Positions 35,514 through 46,684 of a DNA stretch of 64,000 nucleotides are shown here, one piece after another; within the stretch, counting starts at the first letter, position 1, and every line of letters starts with the position of its first letter. The position numbers and the translations under genes were made by a program. The stretch is from Flavobacteriaceae bacterium (GTDB taxonomy: Bacteria > Bacteroidota > Bacteroidia > Flavobacteriales > Flavobacteriaceae): contig JALSLK010000103.1 of NCBI GenBank assembly GCA_026988355.1, positions 22,823-86,822 on the forward strand. The letters run 5' to 3'. The notes below the pieces were generated by a model. It searched no databases, was not told the origin of the DNA, and saw nothing but the letters and a program-made list of their open reading frames with translations.

Positions 35514-36383
35514 CTAATCCTTACGATTTATTATTCGTTCAAAAATTTTTAATTTATCTATTATTAGCAAAAACACATAAGCAAATAAAGACAAGAAAAA
35601 TAAGGTAGTCATAACTCTTAAATACATTTTAACTGTCCATTCTAATGCTACTTTTACACGTTGCATGATTCCTATTTTTATTTTTTTTCCTTCTAAAAGG
35701 GAGAATTTAACAGTACAAAATTCATTTTCATCGTCAAAATCTCCTAGACTTACGCCTAAATTTTGGAGTTGTTGTTCTATTTCTAAAATTCTATTTTCCA
35801 GTCCCATATATTCTGCAATCTTTCCACCTTTTGTTTTTAAATCTATCAATGAGGTTCTAATTTTCTCTAAAGATTGCTTTTTTGCATTTAGTTCTTTGTA
35901 CTCGTTCGTTTTATCTTTTTTTGTTATTTGTTTTGCTTGTATTTTTCCTATTTTAATCAGCTCATTATACAAAGCATCAAAATTTTCTGGCGGAACTCCT
36001 ATTACCAAATTTAATTTTCGATAGCCTTTATTTCCACTTTTTTGTTCAAACTGAATTAATGCATTAAATTTTCCAATTGCGTTTCTTGACGTTTTCTCTT
36101 CCCCTTCAAAATCGGAAGATTTAGTTTTAATCTCTGCAATTTTTTCATATTTCTGATCTACCTTAACTGCTGCTTGTGATACTCCTCCTGATTTTACCTT
36201 ATACTTTTTGGTTGCATAATTTCTTTTGGAATTGGAAATATTATCAAAAAATTGTGTTTGATTTGGAATATTATCAAACGTTTTTGTATAACCATATAAT
36301 AGTCTAAAAAGAAATAGAATAAAAAAGAGTATGCCGAGTCTTAAAATTATTTTACGTAATCTTTTTTTTAATGATTGTTTCAT
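35514..36383 (-). CDS. DUF4349-domain membrane protein
   Basis: A 289-residue protein with an N-terminal membrane helix (about 13-28), a region with a long coiled coil (about 150-205), and a C-terminal membrane helix (about 255-275). The pattern YRKLNLVIGVPPENFDALYNEL followed by YKELNAKKQSLEKI matches the DUF4349 family. The function is unknown; homologues occur as single genes near envelope proteins. It follows the DUF4139 gene, with a 47-base gap, on the same strand. Confidence 0.8.
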   Translation of the reverse strand: MKQSLKKRLRKIILRLGILFFILFLFRLLYGYTKTFDNIPNQTQFFDNISNSKRNYATKKYKVKSGGVSQAAVKVDQKYEKIAEIKTKSSDFEGEEKTSRNAIGKFNALIQFEQKSGNKGYRKLNLVIGVPPENFDALYNELIKIGKIQAKQITKKDKTNEYKELNAKKQSLEKIRTSLIDLKTKGGKIAEYMGLENRILEIEQQLQNLGVSLGDFDDENEFCTVKFSLLEGKKIKIGIMQRVKVALEWTVKMYLRVMTTLFFLSLFAYVFLLIIDKLKIFERIINRKD

Positions 36384-36430
36384 TTTTATTTGCTTTATAA
36401 GTCGTACTATTTCTATACCTGTTAATACAT

Positions 36431-38047
36431 TTATTTAATTCCAGAAATGGTTTCTTTTTTTGGATACTTAACCGAATACACAAATCGTTCCTTTACGGTT
36501 TGCTGTGGTTTTATAGAAAATTTCCAAAGTAATTTTCCTATTTCTTCTTTAAATTCTGCATTTCCTTTTTCTTCTACCTCTATTTTTATTTTTTTATTTT
36601 GAGATACCGGTATTTGATCTAATATTTCGATTTCTATCGGAATTGTTTTTTTGTTCTTTACCACAATATCATACCCAAAAGTTTCTTTTTTATTTACTCC
36701 AATAAATTTAGAAGATTGGTATTCTTTTATTGGTTTTCTTTCTACTATAATTCCATTGTCTCTTCCCATAGAAATTAACAAGTCTTTGGAAGTTATCTGT
36801 GCATTGATATATGTTTTACCGATATATGCACCTTCAAAAAATATGTTTGCTTCGCCATTCTCTAAATTATGTTTTCCCCAATCACTCACTTTCGCTAATA
36901 AATATGCTCCATTATTAATTTTTGGAACTGCATGATATACATATTTTGTATCTAATTCGTAACTAGCTAAAGCCATTAAATTATATTTTCCATCACTTTT
37001 TACTTCTTGTTTATTTTTAATTTCAAATTCTATATTTATTTGATTTGTTGCTACGGCTGCATCATAGTTAAAACCATCTTTATAATTGTCGTCTATAACT
37101 ATTTCTTCCACTTCCATCATGTTGGCTTGTATTGGTTCTACCGTTGCCATTTCTTTTTTATATCCAGATCGTCTTCTGTTTTTTGCAATCATTGGAGCAT
37201 ACACTTGTGCATACAATGGACTTAAGATTGGTCTATTATTATTTTGTGATGGATTTCCTGTTGATATTTTTAGATTAACATTCGTCCAATCTTGCCCTGT
37301 ATTTTGATATACGTTTGCTTTGTAACTTAGCTTTACATTTTCTGTAATTCCGTTAGAACGTAAATCGTATAAAGGAATCCAACCTGCATTACTAACGGTA
37401 TATACACATTTTAAAGCTGTTTTTTTTGACGACTTAGCGTCTATTTTCATAACAATATTCCCACTCGGTTTATTAAATCTAGCTTTTTTTTCTGTTAATT
37501 GATTATTGATTTTGGTAATCTCTTTGGTTACTTTTTTTGCTTGTCTTTTTAGAAGATTTATTTCCTTTCTAATTTCTAAAGACTTTGTTCTGTATACATT
37601 ACTCAACTCTATTACTTGTGCTGGAGTAAATCCTGCATTCCCTCCTAAATCTTGGTTTTTATTTAATACCTCTAAAGTGCCATCTAAAATTGTTTTTTGA
37701 TCGTTTATCCAAGATAAATCATCGGATAAATCTAAAAATTGTGCTTGTAATTTTTCAATCTCTGGATTATTCTTCTTTGACACTAAATAATTACGTTCAT
37801 ATTTTACCGAAAGTAAAGTTATCCCAGATTTATTTATCTGTGTTTGTAAACTTGCTGGATTTATTGCTGTAGAAATTCCTGTAAGTATAATTTCTTGTGT
37901 TCCTGCAACTAAATTTACTTGTACTTCTCTCGTAATTTCTGCGTGTTGTTTAAATACTGTAACCGATTTAATCTTTGAATCTATTGCCTTTTGCGCAAAT
38001 AAACTCCAATTAATTAGTACGATTAATAGAATAGTGATTTTTTTCAT
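36431..38047 (-). CDS. DUF4139 (MuiA-like) secreted protein
   Basis: A 538-residue protein with a signal peptide ending SLFAQ. The N-terminal DUF4140 region begins IKSVTVFKQHAEITREVQVN, a coiled coil spans about 75-185, and the DUF4139 beta-rich region holds CVYTVSNAGWIPLYDLRSNG and WTNVNLKISTGNP. These features mark the 'mucoidy inhibitor A' family of unknown biochemistry. It is probably envelope-associated. Two overlapping reverse-strand promoter-like boxes lie at 38185-38204. Confidence 0.85.
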   Translation of the reverse strand: MKKITILLIVLINWSLFAQKAIDSKIKSVTVFKQHAEITREVQVNLVAGTQEIILTGISTAINPASLQTQINKSGITLLSVKYERNYLVSKKNNPEIEKLQAQFLDLSDDLSWINDQKTILDGTLEVLNKNQDLGGNAGFTPAQVIELSNVYRTKSLEIRKEINLLKRQAKKVTKEITKINNQLTEKKARFNKPSGNIVMKIDAKSSKKTALKCVYTVSNAGWIPLYDLRSNGITENVKLSYKANVYQNTGQDWTNVNLKISTGNPSQNNNRPILSPLYAQVYAPMIAKNRRRSGYKKEMATVEPIQANMMEVEEIVIDDNYKDGFNYDAAVATNQINIEFEIKNKQEVKSDGKYNLMALASYELDTKYVYHAVPKINNGAYLLAKVSDWGKHNLENGEANIFFEGAYIGKTYINAQITSKDLLISMGRDNGIIVERKPIKEYQSSKFIGVNKKETFGYDIVVKNKKTIPIEIEILDQIPVSQNKKIKIEVEEKGNAEFKEEIGKLLWKFSIKPQQTVKERFVYSVKYPKKETISGIK

Positions 38048-38275
38048 TTTTAAAATTTTCTGTGTTAAATTTTATGTATTAAAATAAGTATCGTTTTATA
38101 AACCATGCAATAATATGTAAACTAGTTTGTTAAAATTTAATTTATTTAATAATTGCTATAAACGGTTTTGTATTCGTTACAGGGCAAAGATAGATACAAA
38201 TCTATAATAAAAAAGTAAGAATGAGTGTTTGCTAATTTTGAATGAGGGAAGTCTTATTTTGGGTTAGAAAACCCA

Positions 38276-38356
38276 TAATACCAATTTGATTTTAAGATGC
38301 ACCAAAAAAATCAAAATATTTTTTTTAGTATACCATCTTAAAATTGTAAGTATAGT
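38276..38356. repeat. Palindromic intergenic repeat, divergent copy
   Basis: Inverted arms AATTTGATTTTAAGATG and CATCTTAAAATTG around an AT-rich core that includes ATCAAAATATTTT. It starts with ATACCAAT, as the other copies do, but is longer and diverged. Confidence 0.45.
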
Positions 38357-38446
38357 CTTTGATACGGTTATAATTTTAAGTGAAGTAGCATGAGAAAATA
38401 AAGAGTTTATGGCTTATTTTAAGGTCAATTTAAACAGCTTATTTTA

Positions 38447-38483
38447 CAAAAAAGACCTTGAAAATTGTACAATCTCCAAGGTC
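38447..38483 (-). terminator. Rho-independent terminator of clpB
   Basis: GACCTTG and CAAGGTC stem around a 16-base loop. On the reverse strand the second arm is followed by a run of Ts. Confidence 0.7.
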
Positions 38484-38505
38484 AAAATAAGAACTTTACT
38501 ATTTA

Positions 38506-41091
38506 TTACTTATTCCTAAAAACAAATTCTCCATTAAAAGCATCTAATAAAATAGAACTTTCTGCTGTTATTTTATTTGCTAAAATTTCTTTCGATAATT
38601 TGTTTAACACTTCTCGTTGAATTACTCGTTTTATTGGTCTTGCTCCAAATTGCGGATCAAATCCTAAACGTGCTAAATTAGCAATAGCTTCATCTGTTGC
38701 AGAAAATTGAATGTTCTTTTCTGACAACATTTTTGTCAAATTATTAATTTGTATCCCTACAATTTGTTTTACTTCCATTTTATTTAATGGTGTAAACATA
38801 ATTATTTCATCAATACGATTTATAAATTCTGGTCTAACCGTTTGTTTTAACATACTTAAAACTTCGGTTTTAGTTTGTGCGACAACTTTTGCTCTTTTAT
38901 CCATGTCCAAACCTTCTAATTTTTCTTGAATAATGTGCGAACCTATATTAGAAGTCATGATAATAATCGTATTTCTAAAATCGGCAGTTCTCCCTTTATT
39001 ATCGGTTAAACGTCCTTCGTCTAATACTTGCAATAATATATTAAACGTGTCTGGATGCGCTTTTTCGATCTCGTCTAGCAACACAACAGAATATGGTTTT
39101 CTACGAACTGCTTCCGTTAATTGTCCGCCTTCATCATAACCAACATATCCTGGAGGAGCTCCTATTAAGCGACTTACAGAATGTCTTTCTTGGTATTCGC
39201 TCATATCGATTCTTGTCAATGCACTTTCGTCATCAAATAGATATTCTGCCAAGGCTTTTGCCAGTTCTGTTTTACCAACTCCTGTTGTTCCTAGAAATAA
39301 AAAGGATCCTAGTGGTTTTCGCATATCTTGTAAACCTGCTCTCGATCTTCGCACTGCATCCGAAATAGCAATTATTGCTTCTTCTTGCCCTACAACTCTT
39401 TTATGTAATTCGTCTTCCAAATACAATAATTTTTCTCTATCCGATTGCAGCATTTTTTGCACAGGAATCCCTGTCCATTTTGCAACAACCTCAGCAATAT
39501 CTTCATTTGTTACCTCTTCCTTAATCAAGGTATTTTCATTTTTTGCAAATTCGGTTTGCAACGCAACTAACTTCTCTTCTTCTTTTTTTATTTTTCCATA
39601 TCTAATTTCTGCAACCAAACCATAATTTCCTTCTCGTTCTGCCTTATCTGCTTCTAACTTATAGTTTTCTATGTTTTCTTTTGCTTTTTGAATTTCGTCT
39701 ACGATATCTTTTTCACTTTTCCATTTGGCATAAATGCTTTCTCGTTCTTCCTTTAAATTGGCTAAATCTTTACGAATAGCGGTTATTTGTTTTTCATCTT
39801 TTTCTCTTTTAATAGCTTCTAATTCTATTTCTAATTGCATTATTTTTCGATCTAACACATCCAATTCTTCTGGTTTGGAATTAATTTCCATTCTAATTTT
39901 TGCCGCAGCTTCATCCATTAAATCGATGGCTTTATCTGGTAAAAACCGATTGGTAATATAACGTTGTGATAATTCGACACAAGCAATAATAGCACTGTCT
40001 TTAATTTGTACTTTATGGTGTGTTTCGTACTTTTCTTTAATTCCTCTAAGGATAGAAATAGCACTTTCGGTATCTGGTTCATCAACCATTACTTTTTGGA
40101 AGCGTCTTTCGAGTGCTTTGTCTTTTTCAAAATATTTTTGATATTCGTCTAAAGTAGTTGCTCCAATGGCACGTAATTCGCCACGAGCCAAAGCTGGTTT
40201 TAAGATATTTGCAGCATCCATCGCTCCTTGTCCGCCTCCTGCACCAACCAGAGTATGGATTTCATCGATAAATAAAATGATTTCGCCTTCTGCTGAGGTT
40301 ACTTCTTTCACTACTGATTTTAAGCGTTCTTCAAATTCTCCTTTGTATTTTGCTCCTGCAATTAAAGCGCCCATATCTAACGAATACAAGGTTTTATTTT
40401 GTAAATTTTCTGGTACATCTCCTTTTACAATTCGATGTGCTAATCCTTCGGCAATAGCAGTTTTTCCAGTTCCTGGCTCTCCGATTAATATCGGATTATT
40501 CTTTGTTCTTCGTGATAATATTTGTAAAATTCGACGTATTTCTTCATCACGACCAATTACTGGATCTAGCTTTCCATCGTTTGCCAACTGATTCAAATTT
40601 TTGGCATATTTATTTAATGAATTATAAGTGTCTTCTGCACTTTGCGAAGTAACACGATCGCCATTTCGCAATTCTGAAATTGCTGCTTTTAAATCTTTTT
40701 CATTAATACCATTATCTTTTAATAACTGACTTGTTGCGCCTTTTGATCTCAATATTGCTAAAATTAAATGTTCAATCGATACATATTCGTCCTTCATTTT
40801 TTTTGCGAGAATACTCGCATCTGTAAGCATCGTACTTGCTGTCCTAGAAAATTGTAACTCTCCTCCTTCTACTTTAGGAAAACTCTTTACTATATTTTCT
40901 AAAGTCTGCTTAAACAAAGTAACATTTAGTCCTAACTTGTTTAATATAAACGGAATTACATTTTCATCTACTTCAAAAATCCCTTGTAAAATGTGTCCGT
41001 TTTCTATTTGCTGATGTCCATATCCTTGTGCAATTTGTTGTGCTTGTTGTATGGCTTCTTGTGATTTTATGGTAAAATTATTTATGTTCAT
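38506..41091 (-). CDS. clpB: Protein disaggregase ClpB
   Basis: An 861-residue protein with an N-terminal double Clp repeat, first AAA+ module (GEPGTGKTAIAEG, then IILFIDEIHTLVG), a long coiled-coil M domain (about 405-530) that marks ClpB rather than ClpA/ClpC, and a second AAA+ module (GTTGVGKTELAKA, VVLLDEIEKAHPD). This is the full family length. With DnaK it rescues aggregated proteins after heat stress. Confidence 0.97.
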   Translation of the reverse strand: MNINNFTIKSQEAIQQAQQIAQGYGHQQIENGHILQGIFEVDENVIPFILNKLGLNVTLFKQTLENIVKSFPKVEGGELQFSRTASTMLTDASILAKKMKDEYVSIEHLILAILRSKGATSQLLKDNGINEKDLKAAISELRNGDRVTSQSAEDTYNSLNKYAKNLNQLANDGKLDPVIGRDEEIRRILQILSRRTKNNPILIGEPGTGKTAIAEGLAHRIVKGDVPENLQNKTLYSLDMGALIAGAKYKGEFEERLKSVVKEVTSAEGEIILFIDEIHTLVGAGGGQGAMDAANILKPALARGELRAIGATTLDEYQKYFEKDKALERRFQKVMVDEPDTESAISILRGIKEKYETHHKVQIKDSAIIACVELSQRYITNRFLPDKAIDLMDEAAAKIRMEINSKPEELDVLDRKIMQLEIELEAIKREKDEKQITAIRKDLANLKEERESIYAKWKSEKDIVDEIQKAKENIENYKLEADKAEREGNYGLVAEIRYGKIKKEEEKLVALQTEFAKNENTLIKEEVTNEDIAEVVAKWTGIPVQKMLQSDREKLLYLEDELHKRVVGQEEAIIAISDAVRRSRAGLQDMRKPLGSFLFLGTTGVGKTELAKALAEYLFDDESALTRIDMSEYQERHSVSRLIGAPPGYVGYDEGGQLTEAVRRKPYSVVLLDEIEKAHPDTFNILLQVLDEGRLTDNKGRTADFRNTIIIMTSNIGSHIIQEKLEGLDMDKRAKVVAQTKTEVLSMLKQTVRPEFINRIDEIIMFTPLNKMEVKQIVGIQINNLTKMLSEKNIQFSATDEAIANLARLGFDPQFGARPIKRVIQREVLNKLSKEILANKITAESSILLDAFNGEFVFRNK

Positions 41092-41327
41092 ATCTCTATT
41101 TTTTTTAATTATTCTAAGTTTTATTATCTAATAGCAATGTAATTTCTATTTGTCAAAATGTATTCCATTGTAAAATCTAGCTACTACTAATGCCAAAATG
41201 GCTTTAAATTACGATAAATACTGACTTTTTAGCAGTTTTATTATCTTCATTTTTCTCATTCCTTATTTCTAACTATTGTACTTCTGTCTAAATATAAAAT
41301 TCTTACTTTTACAAAAAAAACACAATC

Positions 41328-41705
41328 ATGGGATTATTCGGTAATTTATTCAAACAAAAAGAAGATACTTATTCCGATTTTAATTGGACTCCTTTATTAG
41401 AAATAAACCAATTGGATGAAATTTTAACCAATTCTAATAAAAAAATACAAATTATTTTTAAACACAGTACACGTTGTGGTGTTAGCAGAGGTGTTATTAA
41501 ACAATTTGAAGACCAGAATGAAAATATAAAAAATATAGATTTCTATTTTTTAGACTTAATTGCTTTTAGAAATATTTCAAATGCTATTGCACAAAATTTT
41601 AATGTGGAGCACCAATCGCCACAACTCATTGTCTTAAAAAACAAAAAAATTGTTGCACACGCATCACATTATTCAATTATTGACCTAAATTTAAAAGAAT
41701 TATAA
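41328..41705 (+). CDS. ytxJ: Bacilliredoxin-type protein YtxJ
   Basis: A 125-residue thioredoxin-fold protein with a single active-site Cys, C50, in the sequence HSTRCGVSRG, as in the 'bacillithiol system redox-active protein YtxJ' family. The cis-Pro loop is seen near EHQSPQLIVLKNKKIV. It would remove bacillithiol adducts from proteins or act as a monothiol redoxin. Its presence suggests that this organism uses bacillithiol. The stop codon overlaps the start of the next gene by 1 base (TAATG). Confidence 0.85.
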   Translation: MGLFGNLFKQKEDTYSDFNWTPLLEINQLDEILTNSNKKIQIIFKHSTRCGVSRGVIKQFEDQNENIKNIDFYFLDLIAFRNISNAIAQNFNVEHQSPQLIVLKNKKIVAHASHYSIIDLNLKEL

Positions 41706-42682
41706 TGAATTATATAGAACAAGCATATAAAGGAAATAATAATTTTTGGAGGTATTTCATTAGTTTTATCGCTATTATACTTGGCTGGCAACTTATTGGA
41801 ATAATACCTCTTTCGATTACTGCCGTGATGTACAGTAAGGATATGGCAGAATTTAGAAACGCTGCGATGGATAATTTTATAAACTTAGGAATCAATTCTA
41901 ATTTATTCTTAGCACTCATGCTTTTTATGTTTGTAGCAGGTTTAGCAACACTATTTTTTGTTATTAAAGGCATACATAATCGTAGTATAACTTCTTTAAT
42001 TACTAGCAGAAAAAAGGTAGATTGGAAACGATTTTTCTTTGCTTTTAGTCTTTGGTTTGGTATTACCGTAATGATGTTAGTTATTGGCTATTTTTCGGCT
42101 CCAGATAATTTTACTTGGAATTTCAAAGCCATTCCGTTTTTACTTTTAGTATTAATCTCCTTTTTATTAATGCCTTTACAAACTAGTTTTGAAGAACTTT
42201 TGTTTCGAGGTTATTTAATGCAAGGTTTTGGGATTTTAGTTAAAAACAAATGGATTCCACTAATCCTTACATCGGTTATTTTTGGTCTACTACATGGTGC
42301 AAATCCAGAAGTAGATAAACTAGGACCTCTAATTATGGTTTATTATATCGGAACTGGTTTCTTTTTAGGTATCTTAACTTTAATGGATGAAGGTACCGAA
42401 TTATCGCTTGGTTTTCATGCTGCTAATAATATTGCTGCTGCGATATTTATTACCCAAACATGGACCGTTTTTCAAACAGAAGCTTTATTAATTGACAATT
42501 CGGAACCTTCTATTGGTTACGAAACTTTTTTACCAGTCTTTGTATTGTATCCTTTATTATTAGTTGTCTTTTCTAAAAAATACGGATGGAATAATTGGAA
42601 GAACAAAATTTTTGGTAAAATTAATAAACCTAAGACGGAAACTGATTATTTTTTTGAGGAAGACAATATGTTAGAATTGTAA
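41705..42682 (+). CDS. CPBP-family glutamic intramembrane protease
   Basis: A 325-residue membrane protein with about eight helices. The CPBP/Abi motifs are intact: EExxxR at E163, E164 and R168 (FEELLFRG), H197 (LLHGAN) and H238 (GFHAANN). These proteases belong to the Rce1 superfamily and cleave near membrane surfaces; the substrate is unknown. Translationally coupled to ytxJ. Confidence 0.9.
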   Translation: MNYIEQAYKGNNNFWRYFISFIAIILGWQLIGIIPLSITAVMYSKDMAEFRNAAMDNFINLGINSNLFLALMLFMFVAGLATLFFVIKGIHNRSITSLITSRKKVDWKRFFFAFSLWFGITVMMLVIGYFSAPDNFTWNFKAIPFLLLVLISFLLMPLQTSFEELLFRGYLMQGFGILVKNKWIPLILTSVIFGLLHGANPEVDKLGPLIMVYYIGTGFFLGILTLMDEGTELSLGFHAANNIAAAIFITQTWTVFQTEALLIDNSEPSIGYETFLPVFVLYPLLLVVFSKKYGWNNWKNKIFGKINKPKTETDYFFEEDNMLEL

Positions 42683-42686
42683 CAAA

Positions 42687-42710
42687 AAAATCCCATAAAA
42701 ATGGGATTTT
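42687..42710. terminator. Bidirectional hairpin terminator
   Basis: AAAATCCCAT, a 4-base loop, then ATGGGATTTT, 5 bases after the CPBP stop and just beyond the convergent DUF1566 gene. Confidence 0.75.
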
Positions 42711-42735
42711 AAGTTGTTAGTTTTGCCTTCTCTTT

Positions 42736-43194
42736 CTAGTTATTTCTAACACAACGTAAACCTGCATTTCCAGGTTCGGAAGTTGTCGTTTGCCCAGGAT
42801 TATTCGAGTTTTCAGTAAAAACCCAAGTAGCCATACTGGTAGACATTAATGCACAACCTGAATTGATATAATTTAAGCTCATACCTCTATTGTTAATTTC
42901 GACAATTAAATTCGATAATTCATTTGGAGTAGGTGTTCTCCAATCGCTATATCCTCCAAATGTTGAATCGTCACATTGAGATGCTGGAGTTACAATACCT
43001 GCAAAACAACCTCCAGTTCCATTTATCCATTCTAAATTTGTTACCTTATCTTTTAAGGTTTCCATATCTACATTTCCTTCGTTTACTTTCTCAAAACGTG
43101 TGTCTTGTGGTTGCTCATCATCGTCGTCATTTTTACACGAGGTAGATAGAATTAATACGAATATTAATGTAAATACTTTTAAACTTGTTTTCAT
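42736..43194 (-). CDS. DUF1566-domain lipoprotein
   Basis: A 152-residue lipoprotein (lipobox STSC) with an acidic stretch after the signal (KNDDDDEQ). The C-terminal part has the DUF1566 pattern: TNLEWINGTGG, then YSDWRTPTPNEL, then WVFTENS and LRCVRNN. The domain is common in secreted proteins and is distantly lectin-like in fold. The function is unknown. Confidence 0.75.
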   Translation of the reverse strand: MKTSLKVFTLIFVLILSTSCKNDDDDEQPQDTRFEKVNEGNVDMETLKDKVTNLEWINGTGGCFAGIVTPASQCDDSTFGGYSDWRTPTPNELSNLIVEINNRGMSLNYINSGCALMSTSMATWVFTENSNNPGQTTTSEPGNAGLRCVRNN

Positions 43195-43335
43195 TTTACG
43201 TTGTTTTTAGTTAATAATAAATTTTATGGCAAAGTAAAGCTCTAAGCAGAGTTTTATCTAGTGACAAATGTTACAAGATGACTATTTTAACATACAATCT
43301 TTTAATTTCTCCATCTTTTAATCATTTAATTTACC

Positions 43336-43343
43336 TACATTTG
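43336..43343 (+). promoter_or_regulatory. TAnnTTTG promoter box of guaB
   Basis: TACATTTG, 27 bases upstream of the guaB ATG. Confidence 0.45.
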
Positions 43344-43361
43344 TCTGCAATTAATTCTTAA

Positions 43362-44843
<1,482 letters not shown>

Positions 44844-44903
44844 AAACAGCAGACTAACTAACTTATATATTTTAAAAGCAAAAGAAACTTTTTTAAAGAC
44901 AGG

Positions 44904-44926
44904 AAATTAGCTGCTAATTTTTAATG
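44904..44926 (+). terminator. Weak hairpin after guaB
   Basis: AAATTAG, a 3-base loop, CTAATTT and a short T-rich tail. Confidence 0.4.
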
Positions 44927-45001
44927 ATTTTTGAGTCTAAAAGTAAGGTTAATAAATCTAACTTTTATGGCAATCATTTATTACAACATATACTAATTCT
45001 G

Positions 45002-45009
45002 TATATTTG
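45002..45009 (+). promoter_or_regulatory. TAnnTTTG promoter box of the serine hydrolase
   Basis: TATATTTG, 21 bases upstream of the ATG at 45031. Confidence 0.45.
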
Positions 45010-45030
45010 TAACACACTAACACCGAAACC

Positions 45031-46560
45031 ATGAAAAAAGCATTCCTCTCATTCGTAGTAATATTCTTTCTATCTACTACATTTTTTAGCCAAACAAAAG
45101 AACAATTAGAGCATTTAGATGCCTATTACCAAAAAGCATTAGACGAATGGCATGTTCCTGGAATGGCAATTGCTATTGTAAAAGACAATAAAATCATTTT
45201 TAGTAAAGGATATGGTTATGCCAATATAAAGAAAAAAACAAAAGTAGATGGCAATACATTATTTGCAATTGCATCTAACTCCAAAGCTTTTACTGCAAGT
45301 GCATTAGCTCAATTAGTAGATCAAGAAAAAATAAAATGGACAGATAAAGTAATCGATTATTTACCATACTTTAAATTATATGACGATTATACAACTAACC
45401 ATACTACCATCGAAGATTTATTGTGTCATAGAAATGGTTTAAAAACATTTTCTGGCGATTTATTATGGTACGGAACCACACTTTCACAAGAAGAAATTAT
45501 AAAAAAACAACAATACCTAAAACCGATATTTCCATTTAGGACACAATTTGGTTACAGCAATATTGCTTTTATTGCCGCTGGGAAAATTTTAGAAAAAATG
45601 TCCGATACAAGTTGGGTAGATTATGTTTCTACACATTTCTTAAAACCACTAAAAATGAATCGAACATTAACTTCTACAAATCAAGCACATACAGCTACTA
45701 ATATTGCAACTCCATACTATTATGAAAATGGTAAACATTATGCATTAGATTGGGTAAATTGGGATAATATGGCTCCTGCTGGAGCACTAATCTCTTCGGT
45801 AAATGATTATGCAAAATGGTTAATGCTAAATGTAAACGAAGGAACATTAGATGACAAAACTTATATTTCTAAAAATAGTTTTCTTAATATGACCACTCCT
45901 CATATAAATTACAAGGTGGATAAAAATACAGAAAAAACACATTTTAAATCTTATGGTTTAGGCTGGGGATTATTAGATTACCAAGGTTATAAGGTTATTG
46001 GACATGGTGGCGGCTACGATGGTATGATTTCTAAATCTTCTTTTGTTCCTGAAAAAAAAATAGGAATTATCGTGCTTACCAATAGCTTAAATTGGACTGC
46101 AAGTGCTGTTACTAACAAAACTTTAGATGTTTTATTAGCAAATAAATTAGATGGTAAAGATTGGTCTAAAGTTTGGTTAGATATTAAAGAAAAGGGAGAC
46201 AAAGTTGCCGCCGATAAAGTCAAAAAAAACAATGCTTTAAGGCATGAAATTCAAAAAGAGCATTTAAAGTTAGAGAATTATACTGGTATTTTTAAAGACA
46301 AAATGTACGGTACAGTTACCATAACTAAAAAAGGAAAAAAATTACATTTTTCTATGGACAATACTCCTATTTTTAATGCCGACTTAAAACACTGGAACGC
46401 TTCTGTTTTTACCTTTTATTTCGATAAAAATTTATCATCACTTCCACAAGGAAAATTATGGTTTGATACCGATAAAAATGCAAACATAACTACCTTACAT
46501 ATCGATGTTCCTAATTACGATTTCTTTTTTGATGAATTTACTTTTGAAAAAATAGATTAA
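45031..46560 (+). CDS. Beta-lactamase-fold serine hydrolase (class C/PBP4 like)
   Basis: A 509-residue protein with a signal peptide (ending TTFFSQ). The catalytic SxxK is at S82-K85 (ASNSKAF), the second-motif Tyr is in YSN, and the third motif is GHGGG. A C-terminal lipocalin-like domain of about 100 residues (DUF3471 type: LENYTGIFKDKMYGTVTIT) follows. Such proteins are peptidases or esterases of the beta-lactamase fold. Antibiotic hydrolysis is not implied. Substrate unknown. Confidence 0.88.
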   Translation: MKKAFLSFVVIFFLSTTFFSQTKEQLEHLDAYYQKALDEWHVPGMAIAIVKDNKIIFSKGYGYANIKKKTKVDGNTLFAIASNSKAFTASALAQLVDQEKIKWTDKVIDYLPYFKLYDDYTTNHTTIEDLLCHRNGLKTFSGDLLWYGTTLSQEEIIKKQQYLKPIFPFRTQFGYSNIAFIAAGKILEKMSDTSWVDYVSTHFLKPLKMNRTLTSTNQAHTATNIATPYYYENGKHYALDWVNWDNMAPAGALISSVNDYAKWLMLNVNEGTLDDKTYISKNSFLNMTTPHINYKVDKNTEKTHFKSYGLGWGLLDYQGYKVIGHGGGYDGMISKSSFVPEKKIGIIVLTNSLNWTASAVTNKTLDVLLANKLDGKDWSKVWLDIKEKGDKVAADKVKKNNALRHEIQKEHLKLENYTGIFKDKMYGTVTITKKGKKLHFSMDNTPIFNADLKHWNASVFTFYFDKNLSSLPQGKLWFDTDKNANITTLHIDVPNYDFFFDEFTFEKID

Positions 46561-46574
46561 TTATACAAATATAT

Positions 46575-46609
46575 TAGTGATAGGTTCACTTAGAATGAGC
46601 CTATCACTA
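46575..46609 (+). terminator. Stem-loop after the serine hydrolase gene
   Basis: Perfect 10-base-pair stem TAGTGATAGG / CCTATCACTA with a 15-base loop that can pair further. There is no T-run, so either a Bacteroidota-type terminator or an mRNA 3' end stabiliser. Confidence 0.5.
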
Positions 46610-46657
46610 AACATAAAAAAAAATCTCACATCCAACTTTCGACATCTAAGTTTTCCT

Positions 46658-46665
46658 TATTTTTG
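46658..46665 (+). promoter_or_regulatory. TAnnTTTG promoter box of argS
   Basis: TATTTTTG, 19 bases upstream of the ATG at 46685. It lies inside the upstream in-frame extension of the ORF and so supports the shorter start. Confidence 0.5.
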
Positions 46666-46684
46666 TGAGTTCAAAGAAAATACC

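Larger units (their letters stand above)
38048..38505. other. Intergenic region holding clpB terminator, palindromic repeat and DUF4139 promoter
   Basis: A 458-base gap. On the reverse strand it contains, in transcription order, the clpB terminator (38447-38483), a palindromic element (38276-38356, ATACCAATTTGATTTTAAGA with a complementary arm near 38335), a small hairpin (38260-38275), and TAnnTTTG-like boxes (38185-38204). No ORF worth calling was found. Confidence 0.55.

Noticed and set aside
38160..38220. Possible tRNA or small RNA in the clpB-DUF4139 gap
   Set aside because: No cloverleaf, T-loop or conserved RNA motif can be formed.
46577..46684. 36-codon N-terminal extension of ArgRS
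   Set aside because: It runs through a perfect stem-loop and the promoter box, and ArgRS homologues start at MNIKEIL.
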